Positions 15,747-24,168 are shown, counted from the first letter of the stretch. The stretch is 64,000 bases of DNA from an uncultured Eubacteriales bacterium (GCA_934445035.1 CAKSDI010000002.1:248001-312000); one strand, 5' to 3'. The notes: generated from the sequence alone by a model not told the origin. Program-made: numbers and translations.

Positions 15747-18173
15747 ATGAAAAAATTCAGAATAACGGGTATGAGCTGTGCGGCTTGCAGTGCGAGAGTT
15801 CAAAAAGCGGTTTCAAATTTAAGCGGTATTGAAAACTGCGAAGTAAATCTTCTTACGAACACAATGACAACTGTAGGCACAGCCTCTGATGAGGAGATAA
15901 TTAATGCCGTAAAAAAAGCAGGATACGGTGCGGAAATTTACAATGAATTCGATTCTGCGGGCAAAGGAAACAAATTTTCAGAGCTTAAAAAAAGGCTCGT
16001 TTATTCGGTTTGTTTCTTAATTCTTCTTATGTATATCTCTATGGGATATATAATGTGGGATTTTCCTGTTCCTTCGGTTATCAGCAATAATCTTTGGTCG
16101 GTAGCGGCGATAGAATTTGTTTTGACGGTTATAATTATGATAATAAACCGCAACTTCTTTATAAGCGGATTTAAAAATCTTTTTAAGCTGTCGCCGAATA
16201 TGGATTCGCTTGTAGCGATAGGATCGGGCACCGCATTTATTTACAGCACGGTAATTTCCGTTAAAATGATTATAAACGGAAATATTATGCACCACGCTCT
16301 TCACGGCTTGTATTTTGAGTCCGCCGCTATGATCTTAACGCTTATCACAGTCGGTAAAATGTTAGAGGCTTATTCAAAGGGCAAGACCACTTCCGAGCTT
16401 AACAGACTTATGAATTTTGCTCCCAAAACCGCCACCGTGATTATCGACGGCGAAGAAAAAACGGTATCCGTTTCGGAAATAAAAGCAGGCGATATTATTG
16501 TTACAAAGCCGGGAGAAAGCTTCGCTGTTGACGGCGAGATAATCAGCGGAACCTGTTCTGCCGATGAATCCGCTGTTACGGGGGAGAGCCTGCCCGTTGA
16601 TAAAACCGTCGGGGATAAAGTCACGGGTGCAACGCTCAATCTTTCGGGAATAATAAAATTCAAAGCCGAGGCAGTCGGGGAAGACACAGTCTTTTCACAG
16701 ATAATCAAAACTGTAAACGAGGCTTCCTCTTCAAAGGCTCCTATTGCAAGAATTGCGGATAAGGTTTCGGGAATTTTCGTTCCTGTGGTTTTAGGAATTG
16801 CAATTATAACTTTGGCTGTGTGGCTGATATCAGGCGCGGAAGTTTCGACGGCGCTTTCGCACTGCATAGCTGTTATCGTTATAAGCTGCCCCTGCGCGCT
16901 CGGTCTTGCCACACCTGTTGCGATAATGGTATCGAGCGGAGTAGGCGCTAAAAACGGAATTCTCTATAAAAGCGCGTCGGCTATAGAAATGTCGGGTAAA
17001 ATAAAAACAGTTATAATGGATAAAACGGGTACTGTTACAACAGGTAAACCGTCTGTTATAAATTTTGTTTCCGCCGATAATATCGACGCCGACACCTTTG
17101 CAAAAACAGCTTTTTCGCTCGAAAGCTGCAGTTCGCATCCTTTGGCGGCGGCTGTCAGCGAGTATTTTTCATCTAAATCTGTAAAATCGGAAGATGTTAA
17201 AGACTTCAAAGAAGAGCCGGGAGTTGGAGTTTTCGGTGTTTTAAACGGAAAAAATATTTTCGCCGGAAACCTCAGATCCGCTCAAAAATTATGCGATATT
17301 CCAAATGATATTATAGAAAGATCAGCGGCAGACGCCGATAAGGGCGCAACCCCCGTATTTTTCGTTTCCGATAAAACCCTGCTTGGCTTTATCGCTATTG
17401 CGGACACCGTTAAACCCGACAGTGCGCAGGCTGTTAAAAAATTCCGCGAAATGGGTATCAAAACAGTTATGCTCACAGGCGATAATGCAAGATCCGCTTC
17501 GGCTATTGCAAAACAGGTGGGAATTGATAAAGTTGTTTCGGATGTTTTGCCTAATGAAAAAGCAAATGTCGTAGCAGAGTATAAGCAAGAGGGCAGAACC
17601 GCTATGGTGGGCGACGGAATTAACGACGCTCCCGCTCTCGCCACTGCCGATCTCGGTATCGCGATAGGCGCAGGCAAGGATATAGCGATAGATGTTGCCG
17701 ATGTTGTTCTTATTAAAAACAGCATACTTGACGCTGTAAACGCCGTAGCACTCGGCAGAAAAACTCTTTTAAATATCAAAGAAAATCTCTTCTGGGCGTT
17801 TATTTATAATATTATCGGTATTCCTTTAGCCGCTGGACTTTTCGGGTTTAATTTAAATCCGATGTTTGCGGCGGCGGCAATGTCGCTTTCAAGCTTTTGC
17901 GTTGTTACAAACGCGCTAAGAATCAATACTTTTAAATCTTTTAAATCAAAAGAGGTGAAAGCTGTGAAAAAAACAATTATGATCTCCGGTATGCAGTGCG
18001 GCCACTGCGAAGCGAGAGTAAAAGAAGCGCTTTCCAAGCTCGGCGGTGTTGAGTCCGTAAGTGTTGACCACAAGACTGACAAAGCGGAAATCGTTTGCAA
18101 GTCCGAAATTGAAAACAGTTCGATAATAAACTGCGTTGAAGCGGCGGGCTACAAGGTAACCGAAATAAGATAA
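15747..18173 (+). CDS. copA: Copper-exporting P1B-ATPase CopA with fused C-terminal CopZ-like domain
   Basis: 808 aa. An N-terminal heavy-metal domain (MSCAAC, C11/C14) is followed by eight predicted membrane segments, TGES (278-281), the metal-site CPC (381-383), DKTGT phosphorylation motif (425-429) and GDGINDAPAL. It pumps Cu(I) out of the cytoplasm. Unusually, a second heavy-metal domain is fused at the C-terminus (740-808, MQCGHC, C751/C754). That domain matches free CopZ chaperones in size and is preceded inside the gene by AGAGGTG, 6 nt before an in-frame GTG at 17964. So this may be a copA-copZ fusion that still makes free CopZ. A GGTGG site precedes the ATG. Confidence 0.93.
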   Translation: MKKFRITGMSCAACSARVQKAVSNLSGIENCEVNLLTNTMTTVGTASDEEIINAVKKAGYGAEIYNEFDSAGKGNKFSELKKRLVYSVCFLILLMYISMGYIMWDFPVPSVISNNLWSVAAIEFVLTVIIMIINRNFFISGFKNLFKLSPNMDSLVAIGSGTAFIYSTVISVKMIINGNIMHHALHGLYFESAAMILTLITVGKMLEAYSKGKTTSELNRLMNFAPKTATVIIDGEEKTVSVSEIKAGDIIVTKPGESFAVDGEIISGTCSADESAVTGESLPVDKTVGDKVTGATLNLSGIIKFKAEAVGEDTVFSQIIKTVNEASSSKAPIARIADKVSGIFVPVVLGIAIITLAVWLISGAEVSTALSHCIAVIVISCPCALGLATPVAIMVSSGVGAKNGILYKSASAIEMSGKIKTVIMDKTGTVTTGKPSVINFVSADNIDADTFAKTAFSLESCSSHPLAAAVSEYFSSKSVKSEDVKDFKEEPGVGVFGVLNGKNIFAGNLRSAQKLCDIPNDIIERSAADADKGATPVFFVSDKTLLGFIAIADTVKPDSAQAVKKFREMGIKTVMLTGDNARSASAIAKQVGIDKVVSDVLPNEKANVVAEYKQEGRTAMVGDGINDAPALATADLGIAIGAGKDIAIDVADVVLIKNSILDAVNAVALGRKTLLNIKENLFWAFIYNIIGIPLAAGLFGFNLNPMFAAAAMSLSSFCVVTNALRINTFKSFKSKEVKAVKKTIMISGMQCGHCEARVKEALSKLGGVESVSVDHKTDKAEIVCKSEIENSSIINCVEAAGYKVTEIR
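17952..18173 (+). other. Candidate internal translation start yielding a free 69-aa CopZ-like protein
   Basis: GAGGTG (17952-17957) and GTG at 17964-17966 lie in the copA frame (codon 740). The product would begin at the C-terminal heavy-metal domain and run to the copA stop. Size and CxxC position match stand-alone CopZ. Confidence 0.45.
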
Positions 18174-18176
18174 AAC

Positions 18177-18206
18177 GGAATATTCACCGGATATAGGATA
18201 ATACTA
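18177..18206 (+). promoter_or_regulatory. Candidate sigma-G promoter of spoVAD
   Basis: GGAATA (18177-18182), 17-bp spacer, AATACTA (18200-18206), against the forespore sigma-G consensus TGAATA/CATACTA: 5/6 and 6/7 matches. It lies inside the hairpin upstream of spoVAD, as expected for a sigma-G gene. Confidence 0.5.
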
Positions 18207-18223
18207 TATCCGGTGATATTTTT
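18185..18223 (+). terminator. Hairpin terminator of copA overlapping the spoVAD start region
   Basis: 11-bp perfect stem CACCGGATATA/TATATCCGGTG with a 9-nt loop, then ATATTTTT directly abutting the spoVAD ATG. The right arm contains GGTGAT, the only visible spoVAD ribosome site. Confidence 0.7.
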
Positions 18224-19231
18224 ATGATTAAAAGAATAGGCGAAAGAACTTTAATGTTTGAAAACGGACCGAGCATTATAGGCTACGGCTCGGTTGTAGG
18301 CAAAAAAGAAAAAGACGGCCCTTTGGGAGAAGAATTTGACGCTTTTTTTGACGACTGCCGATTTGCGGAAGAAACTTATGAAAAAGCGGAGAGCAGAATG
18401 CAGAAAATAGCTGTTGAAACAGCATTCAAAAAATGCGGATTATCCGAAAATGATATGGATTATATTTTTGCGGGCGATCTTTTAGATCAGTGCATAGGCA
18501 GTTCGTTTTCTGTAAGAAATATGCAGATTCCTTTTATCGGACTATACGGCGCCTGCTCTACTATGACCTTGGCGCTTTCGGCGGCGGCAGTGTTTATAGA
18601 AAGCGGAGCGGCAGAGCATACCGCCGCCGTCACATCTTCGCACTTTTGCACAGCCGAGCGGCAATACAGGTTTCCTCTTGAATACGGCTCACAGAGAACG
18701 CCTACTTCTCAGTGGACTGCTACCGCCGCAGGTGCAACCATTTTAGGAAAAGAAGAAAATAAGCCTTATATTGCTTATTCCACTATAGGAAAAATAGTCG
18801 ATCTCGGAGTAAAAGACGCGAATAATATGGGAGCCGCGATGGCGCCTGCCGCGGCGGACACCATAAAAGCGTTTTTAAAGGATACTTCTTCAAAGCCTGA
18901 TGATTACGATCTTATTTTTACAGGGGACTTAGGGCAGGTCGGCTCGGATCTTTTATATGAGCTGCTTGAAAAAGAAAATATCGATTTAAGGTGCAGGCAT
19001 TCCGATTGCGGACTTATGCTTTTTGACAGAGCTTCGCAGGATGTTCACGCGGGAGCTTCCGGCTGCGGCTGCTCTGCGGCGGTGCTTAATTCCTATGTTC
19101 TCCATAAAATGGAGGAAGGCTCTCTTAAAAATATTCTGTTTGTTTCAACAGGCGCGCTGCTTTCTCCTACCTCTAGTCTTCAAGGGGAGAGTATTCCCTC
19201 GATCGCCCATCTTATAAATATTAAGATTTAA
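18224..19231 (+). CDS. spoVAD: Stage V sporulation protein AD
   Basis: 335 aa, close to the usual 338, with the thiolase-like fold of SpoVAD. In Bacillus SpoVAD binds dipicolinic acid and is part of the SpoVA channel that loads DPA into the forespore and releases it at germination. Recognisable segments: GPSIIGYGSVVGKKE, DLLDQCIGSS, IGLYGACSTM, EYGSQRTPTSQWT. It stands alone here: no spoVAC or spoVAE flanks it, only copA and mgtE. A sigma-G-like promoter overlaps the upstream hairpin. Start ATG 18224 uses GGTGAT in the hairpin's right arm. It works with dpaA/dpaB at 60.3-61.7 kb, which make DPA. Confidence 0.93.
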   Translation: MIKRIGERTLMFENGPSIIGYGSVVGKKEKDGPLGEEFDAFFDDCRFAEETYEKAESRMQKIAVETAFKKCGLSENDMDYIFAGDLLDQCIGSSFSVRNMQIPFIGLYGACSTMTLALSAAAVFIESGAAEHTAAVTSSHFCTAERQYRFPLEYGSQRTPTSQWTATAAGATILGKEENKPYIAYSTIGKIVDLGVKDANNMGAAMAPAAADTIKAFLKDTSSKPDDYDLIFTGDLGQVGSDLLYELLEKENIDLRCRHSDCGLMLFDRASQDVHAGASGCGCSAAVLNSYVLHKMEEGSLKNILFVSTGALLSPTSSLQGESIPSIAHLINIKI

Positions 19232-19252
19232 AATAATTTAACATTTATTTTA

Positions 19253-19280
19253 TTGACTTTTTTTCTATATAAAGTATAAT
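19253..19280 (+). promoter_or_regulatory. Promoter of mgtE
   Basis: TTGACT (19253-19258), 16-bp spacer, TATAAT (19275-19280), giving a leader of about 110 nt. Confidence 0.75.
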
Positions 19281-19290
19281 ATTAAATGGA

Positions 19291-19372
19291 TGCTTGTTAA
19301 TATAACACGGGATGTAAAGCGAAGTGCAATTCTTAAGCATTTTTGTTTGAATACCGCGTTATATTAGCAAGG
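19291..19372 (+). ncRNA. Structured mgtE leader, candidate cis-regulatory RNA
   Basis: CTTGTTAATATAACACGG (19293-19310) pairs with 19354-19371 over 18 positions (one G-U, one A-C mismatch). It encloses a 43-nt region with an inner AAGTGC/GCATTT hairpin. The upstream ATGCTT can alternatively pair with AAGCAT at 19335-19340. It is not the M-box as I know it. Mg2+ sensing is a guess from the downstream gene. Confidence 0.5.
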
Positions 19373-19399
19373 TTTTATTATTAAAAAGAGGGTGATTTT

Positions 19400-20773
19400 T
19401 TGGAAGAAAAAATTCTTGAGCTTTTCGAAGAAAAAAAATTCGGTCAGCTAAAAAATCTCCTTTCTGAAATCAACCCTGCCGACCTTGCTGTAATATTCGA
19501 AGAAATCCCCGATAAGGATCTTCCCGTTATTTTCAGAATTCTTCCGAAAGAGCTTGCGGCTGAAGTGTTCGTTGAAATGGATTCGGATATGCAGCAGCTT
19601 CTTATAGAAGCTTTCAGTGATAAAGAGCTTCGAGAAGTTATGGATGAGCTTTTTATGGACGATACTGTTGATATCATCGATGAAATGCCGGCTTCGGTTG
19701 CAAAAAGAATTCTCCGCCAGACCGATTCGGCAAGGCGCAGAATGATAAATAAACTTTTAGCCTATCCTGATGACAGCGCCGGCAGTATTATGACTACCGA
19801 ATATATCGATCTTAAAAAGGATATGACGATCGATGAAGCTCTCGATAGGATCCGCAGGATCGGATTTGACAGTGAAACGATCTACAGCTGTTATGTTATA
19901 AGCAAAAGCAGAAAGCTTTTAGGCATTGTTTCGATAAAGGATCTTTTACTTAATAAAAAAGAGTGCGTTATCGGCGATATTATGGATGAAAACATAATTT
20001 ATGCCAACACTCTTGACGATAAAGAGGAAGTTGCCGCAAGGATCAATAAATACGATCTTCTTGCTATTCCTGTGGTGGATAAAGAAAACAGGCTTGTCGG
20101 TATCGTTACTTTCGACGACGCTATCGATGTTATGCAGGACGAGGCCACCGAGGATATCGAAAAAATGGCGGCTATTCTTCCGAGTGAGCACAGCTATTTT
20201 AAAACGGGTATAATCGAAACCTTTAAGGCAAGAATTCCCTGGCTTATGCTTCTTATGATCTCGGCAACATTTACGGGCGCCATTATTTCAAGCTTTGAAA
20301 ATAAACTTGCAACGATTCCGGCTCTTATCGCATTTATCCCTATGCTTATGGACACGGGCGGAAACAGCGGAAGCCAGTCTTCGGTAACGGTTATCCGCGC
20401 TATTTCTCTCGGCGATATAGAATTTAAAGATATTTTAAAGGTTATTTGGAAAGAAATAAGGGTTTCTGTTATCTGCAGCGCGGCTTTGGCGGTTGTTAAT
20501 GCCGTAAAGCTGTTTGCGGTCGATTATTTGCTATTAAATACTTTCGGCAATGCGAAATTAAGCTCCGTGCTGTTATTGATAGCAGTAGTCTGCCTGACGC
20601 TGTTTTGCACCGTCGTGGTAGCAATGCTTGTGGGATGCACTTTGCCGATACTCGCTAAAAAGGTCGGGTTTGACCCGGCGGTTATGGCAAGCCCGTTTAT
20701 TACCACTATTGTTGACGCGATTTCGCTTGCTATTTATTTCGGAATGGCAACTTTGCTTATTGTAAGCATATGA
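19400..20773 (+). CDS. mgtE: Magnesium transporter MgtE
   Basis: 457 aa in the family architecture: an N-terminal MgtE_N superhelix (about 1-125), a CBS-domain pair (about 130-250) that senses cytosolic Mg2+, a plug helix, then five membrane helices (about 280-457). The pore-lining helices carry the PxxxDTGGNSGSQ signature (IPMLMDTGGNSGSQ). It mediates gated Mg2+ uptake. The start is TTG with AGAGGGTG about 8 nt upstream; no ATG gives a full N-domain. It follows its own promoter and a structured leader, and overlaps the next gene by ATGA, so the two are co-transcribed. Confidence 0.94.
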   Translation: MEEKILELFEEKKFGQLKNLLSEINPADLAVIFEEIPDKDLPVIFRILPKELAAEVFVEMDSDMQQLLIEAFSDKELREVMDELFMDDTVDIIDEMPASVAKRILRQTDSARRRMINKLLAYPDDSAGSIMTTEYIDLKKDMTIDEALDRIRRIGFDSETIYSCYVISKSRKLLGIVSIKDLLLNKKECVIGDIMDENIIYANTLDDKEEVAARINKYDLLAIPVVDKENRLVGIVTFDDAIDVMQDEATEDIEKMAAILPSEHSYFKTGIIETFKARIPWLMLLMISATFTGAIISSFENKLATIPALIAFIPMLMDTGGNSGSQSSVTVIRAISLGDIEFKDILKVIWKEIRVSVICSAALAVVNAVKLFAVDYLLLNTFGNAKLSSVLLLIAVVCLTLFCTVVVAMLVGCTLPILAKKVGFDPAVMASPFITTIVDAISLAIYFGMATLLIVSI

Positions 20774-21420
20774 ATATAGTTTATTTTGATGATTTTGTCG
20801 TTGTCGCCGTTAAGCCTTACGGGGTGTTGTCCGCAAGCGGAAATTCGGAAGACGATATGATATCTCTTTTAAAAAAAGAAACCTCTAAGGAAATTTATCC
20901 TGTGCATAGGCTCGACAGAACGACCGGCGGATTAATGGTATTCGCTTGCTCAAAAGAGTCGGCGGCGGAGCTTTCCAAGCAGATTTCCGAGCATTCTTTT
21001 TGTAAAGAATATCTCGCCGCGGCAAAAGGCGAAACGGAAGATGTTACAGGGCAAATGAGCGATATCCTCTTTTTTGACCGCTTTAAGAACAAATCTTATA
21101 CGGTTAAAAAAGAAAGAAAAGGTGCAAAGCCGGCTTCGCTTGAGTTTGAGAAGCTCGAAAGCGAGGATATTGACGGTTATAAAGCCTCGCTTTACAGAAT
21201 AAAGCTTTATACGGGAAGAACTCATCAGATAAGAGTGCAGTTCGCTTCAAGGGGTATGCCTCTTTTAGGCGACAGGCGGTATGGCTCGGATTTCAAAGCC
21301 GATAATATTGCGCTTTGGTCTTATAAAATAGGATTTATAAATCCGGGAAATAAAATTTACTCGGAATTTGAATCAAAACCGGAAAATGATGTTTTTTTGC
21401 GGTTTAACAGGTTAATATAA
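20770..21420 (+). CDS. RluA-family RNA pseudouridine synthase
   Basis: 216 aa; isomerises uridine to pseudouridine in rRNA or tRNA. The catalytic HRLDRTTGG motif (aspartate nucleophile) is near residue 46 and RTHQIRVQ near 150, with the family's closing GDRRYG. There is no N-terminal S4 domain, so it is the short TruC/RluA-like type; the modified site cannot be predicted. It overlaps mgtE by 4 bp (ATGA), an unrelated pairing that probably reflects operon packing. Confidence 0.88.
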   Translation: MNIVYFDDFVVVAVKPYGVLSASGNSEDDMISLLKKETSKEIYPVHRLDRTTGGLMVFACSKESAAELSKQISEHSFCKEYLAAAKGETEDVTGQMSDILFFDRFKNKSYTVKKERKGAKPASLEFEKLESEDIDGYKASLYRIKLYTGRTHQIRVQFASRGMPLLGDRRYGSDFKADNIALWSYKIGFINPGNKIYSEFESKPENDVFLRFNRLI

Positions 21421-21490
21421 AGGTATAAGCGGTGGAGTCTGTCATAGAGCGAAAGCTCTATTTATACCAATTCTCTATGAATAAAATAGG
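21421..21490 (+). ncRNA. Structured pyk leader with alternative pairings
   Basis: GGTATAA (21422-21428) pairs with TTATACC (21462-21468) and encloses a TAGAGC-GAAA-GCTCTA hairpin closed by a GNRA tetraloop. TCATAGAG (21442-21449) is also an exact complement of CTCTATGA (21473-21480), so two exclusive folds exist ahead of a terminator hairpin. This is the layout of a transcription attenuator. It does not match a riboswitch class I know. Confidence 0.45.
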
Positions 21491-21498
21491 GATTTTTT

Positions 21499-21529
21499 GG
21501 CAGAACGACGCTGTTGTTCTGCCTTTTTT
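21499..21529 (+). terminator. Terminator 22 nt upstream of pyk
   Basis: GGCAGAAC/GTTCTGCC stem (21499-21506, 21516-21523) plus six T. No promoter fits between it and pyk, so pyk expression must involve read-through or regulated termination. Confidence 0.8.
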
Positions 21530-21551
21530 ATAAAAAATAGGAGATTTTATT

Positions 21552-22964
21552 ATGAGAAAAACAAAAATTGTTTGTACTATCGGTCCGTCTTGTTCAGATG
21601 AAGATACACTTATTAAAATGTGCGAAGCTGGAATGAATGTTGCGCGGCTTAATTTCTCTCACGGAACTTTCGAGGAGCATTTAAAAAGGATCAACGCTGT
21701 TAAAAAAGTGCGGGACGACCTTAATCTGCCCATAGCTATTATGCTTGATACAAAAGGTCCTGAATATAGAATAGGACTTTTTGAAAACGGCAAGGAAGAG
21801 CTTAAAGAGGGCGATCTTTTCACTTTTACCACCGATGATGTTATGGGAGATAAAGATAAAGTATCCGTTAGCTATAAAAACTTAAATAAAGACTTAAAAG
21901 CCGGCGATAAAATACTTGTAAATAACGGACTTTTATCCTTCGAAGTTTTAAAAATAGAAAATTCGGATATCGTGTGCAAGGTAATAACAGGCGGCGTTAT
22001 TTCCGACAGAAAAAGTATGAGCTTTCCTAATAAGGTCTTAAAACAGGTCTATCTTTCAGAGCAGGATAAGCAGGATATTCTTTTCGGAATTGAAAACGGT
22101 ATCGATTATGTTGCCTGTTCGTTTGTTTCCTGCGTTCAGGATATTCTTGATGTAAAGAAATTTATTTTTTCTCACACTGCAGTGAGTATAGGAATAATAG
22201 CAAAAATCGAAAATCAATCGGGCATAGATAATATCGAAGAGATATGCTCCGAGTGCGACGGAATAATGATAGGCAGAGGAGATATGGGCGTTGAAATTCC
22301 GTTTGAGGAGCTGCCTGCAATTCAAAAAAGACTTATCACTAAGTGCAGACTTCTCGGCAAAAGAGTTATCACTGCAACCGAAATGCTCGAATCGATGATA
22401 TATAATCCCCGCCCGACAAGAGCGGAGGTTTCCGATGTTGCAAACGCTGTTTATGACGGCACGAGCGCAATTATGCTTTCAGGTGAAACAGCCGCGGGAA
22501 AATATCCCGTTGAGGCGGTAAAAACAATGGCTAAGATAGCCGAGCGCACAGAGCAGGGAATACACTATAAAAAGAGATTTTACAGAAGTGATTTTCAGAT
22601 CAAAAACGATATGGACGCAATTTCCCACTCGATCTGCGGAATGTCTATCGATCTTGATGTAAAAGGGATAGTAGTATGCTCGCTTTCGGGAATGACGGCG
22701 AGAATGGTATCAAGATTCAGGTCGCCCGTAGATATAATCGGTCTTTGCGTAAATAAGAGGACCTGGCGCCAGCTTTCTCTTTCATGGGGCGTGACACCTG
22801 TTATGTGCGAGGTTTACCCCTCTATTGAAGTGCTGTTTTATAACGCTAAAAAAACAGCAAAAAGAATTTTCGGATTAAAACCCGATGATAAAATCATCAT
22901 TACCGGCGGAGCCACAACAGGGCAGTCGGGCAACACAAATACGATAAGAATTGAAACTATATAA
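21552..22964 (+). CDS. pyk: Pyruvate kinase
   Basis: 470 aa; converts phosphoenolpyruvate and ADP to pyruvate and ATP, the last step of glycolysis. N-terminal TKIVCTIGPSC, NFSHG, MLDTKGPE, the metal/substrate motif IMIGRGDMGVE and TATEMLESM are all present; the C-terminal allosteric domain follows from about residue 350. It lacks the extra C-terminal PEP-utiliser-like domain found in Bacillus pyruvate kinases. A GGAG site precedes the ATG. It sits behind an attenuator-like leader, suggesting regulated expression. Confidence 0.95.
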   Translation: MRKTKIVCTIGPSCSDEDTLIKMCEAGMNVARLNFSHGTFEEHLKRINAVKKVRDDLNLPIAIMLDTKGPEYRIGLFENGKEELKEGDLFTFTTDDVMGDKDKVSVSYKNLNKDLKAGDKILVNNGLLSFEVLKIENSDIVCKVITGGVISDRKSMSFPNKVLKQVYLSEQDKQDILFGIENGIDYVACSFVSCVQDILDVKKFIFSHTAVSIGIIAKIENQSGIDNIEEICSECDGIMIGRGDMGVEIPFEELPAIQKRLITKCRLLGKRVITATEMLESMIYNPRPTRAEVSDVANAVYDGTSAIMLSGETAAGKYPVEAVKTMAKIAERTEQGIHYKKRFYRSDFQIKNDMDAISHSICGMSIDLDVKGIVVCSLSGMTARMVSRFRSPVDIIGLCVNKRTWRQLSLSWGVTPVMCEVYPSIEVLFYNAKKTAKRIFGLKPDDKIIITGGATTGQSGNTNTIRIETI

Positions 22965-22996
22965 CTAATTTTAAAATAAAAAAGGAGGTGGGAGCA

Positions 22997-23842
22997 ATGA
23001 GTAAAAAATCTTCCGTTAAAATGTTCAAATCAAACACGAACTTAAAAGAAGATCTTAGAATGTCCGTAAGCTTCAGAAACGATAAAAAAGTTTTCTGCGA
23101 TCTTCATAAACACCAATATATCGAAACGGAGCTCATTTTAAGCGGAACCTGTAAAAACACGATAAACGGCGTGGAATATAATTTCAAAAGGGGAGATGTT
23201 TATTTAATGCTCCCCTCCGATATGCATATAGTTTACAGCGAGGAGCCTGTAAAATATGTAAATTTATCATTCGGCGAAGATATGCTTAAAGCTTCTATGC
23301 TTAATCAGATTGCTCTTAAAGGTTCTAATATTATAGCTGCTCTGAGCGAAGAAGAAATTGAAACCGCAGAAAATATTCTTAAGGCAATAAGCTGCGAATT
23401 TAATTCAAAAAAGCCTTCGAAAACTTTGCTTAAAATGCTGATCGAATGTTTTATGGTGCTTTCTTTCGGAAAAAATGAAAAAACTTCTGCCGAAACAAGG
23501 AGCACAGTCGCCTTAAAGAGGGTATTAGGCTTTTTGAATATGCATTTTACTGAAAATCCTTCGCTTAAAGCCGCGGCAGAGGTCGCGCACTATAATGTCA
23601 GTCATTTTTCAAACTATTTTCATAATCAAATGCAGGTTACATATTCGGAATATTTAAACAATCTGAAAGTCAACAGGGCAAAGGATCTGCTTATGTCCAC
23701 CGACCTTAAGATCTATGAAATTGCCCTTAAAAGCGGTTTTCCCACCCAGGTGAATTTTCAGAGAGTATTCAAGAAAAAAACAGGGCTTACTCCTTTGCAG
23801 TTTCGAGCAGAGAATAAACAAAAAAATACTGCCGCGGATTAA
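22997..23842 (+). CDS. AraC-family transcriptional regulator
   Basis: 281 aa from ATG 22997, placed 6 nt after a near-perfect AAAGGAGGTG. An upstream in-frame GTG lies inside that ribosome site. An N-terminal cupin-like sensor (about 20-120, LHKHQYIETELILSG...GDVYLMLPSDMHIV) is followed by a C-terminal double helix-turn-helix (about 175-275, AEVAHYNVSHFSNYFH and IALKSGFPTQVNFQRVFKK). This layout is typical of sugar-responsive regulators. The target is unknown: its neighbour pyk suggests carbon metabolism but there is no direct evidence. It terminates in a hairpin that includes its stop codon. Confidence 0.9.
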   Translation: MSKKSSVKMFKSNTNLKEDLRMSVSFRNDKKVFCDLHKHQYIETELILSGTCKNTINGVEYNFKRGDVYLMLPSDMHIVYSEEPVKYVNLSFGEDMLKASMLNQIALKGSNIIAALSEEEIETAENILKAISCEFNSKKPSKTLLKMLIECFMVLSFGKNEKTSAETRSTVALKRVLGFLNMHFTENPSLKAAAEVAHYNVSHFSNYFHNQMQVTYSEYLNNLKVNRAKDLLMSTDLKIYEIALKSGFPTQVNFQRVFKKKTGLTPLQFRAENKQKNTAAD

Positions 23843-23865
23843 AATTTATCCGCAGCAGTATTTTT
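23822..23865. terminator. Bidirectional terminator between the AraC gene and the DUF378 gene
   Basis: 18-bp stem with one mismatch (AAAAATACTGCCGCGGAT against 23848-23865), 8-nt loop. The araC-type stop codon is in the loop. Confidence 0.85.
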
Positions 23866-23868
23866 GCT

Positions 23869-24084
23869 TTATTGTTCAGCTGAAACAACTTTGTCGCTGT
23901 CGCTTCTGAAAAGCAAAGAAATGCACCATATTCCCGCGAGGGCTATAACGGTATATATAATTCGGCTTAATATTGCGTCGCTTCCGCCGAATATCCACGC
24001 TACAAGGTCAAAACTGAAAATTCCGACGAGCCCCCAGTTGAGAGTACCTATTATTGCAAGTATAAGGCAAATTTTATCAAACAT
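23869..24084 (-). CDS. DUF378 family small membrane protein
   Basis: 71 aa from the ATG at 24084, which has TGGAGGTG upstream; the longer frame would start inside untranslated DNA. Two membrane helices: ILAIIGTLNWGLVGIF (the conserved TLNWGL motif of DUF378/YuzA proteins) and IIYTVIALAGIWCISLLF. Function is unknown in the family. The short charged C-terminus is cytoplasmic or external. Likely monocistronic. Confidence 0.8.
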   Translation of the reverse strand: MFDKICLILAIIGTLNWGLVGIFSFDLVAWIFGGSDAILSRIIYTVIALAGIWCISLLFRSDSDKVVSAEQ

Positions 24085-24168
24085 TTTCTGAGCACCTCCA
24101 AAAAATGATCTTATCGGCCGACTTCTTCGGCTCATATCTATTTTGTGTAGTTTTTCAGCTTTTATACT

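Noticed and set aside
19281..19399. M-box (Mg2+ riboswitch) upstream of mgtE
   Set aside because: The leader is too short and lacks the M-box sequence pattern; listed as an unnamed structured leader.
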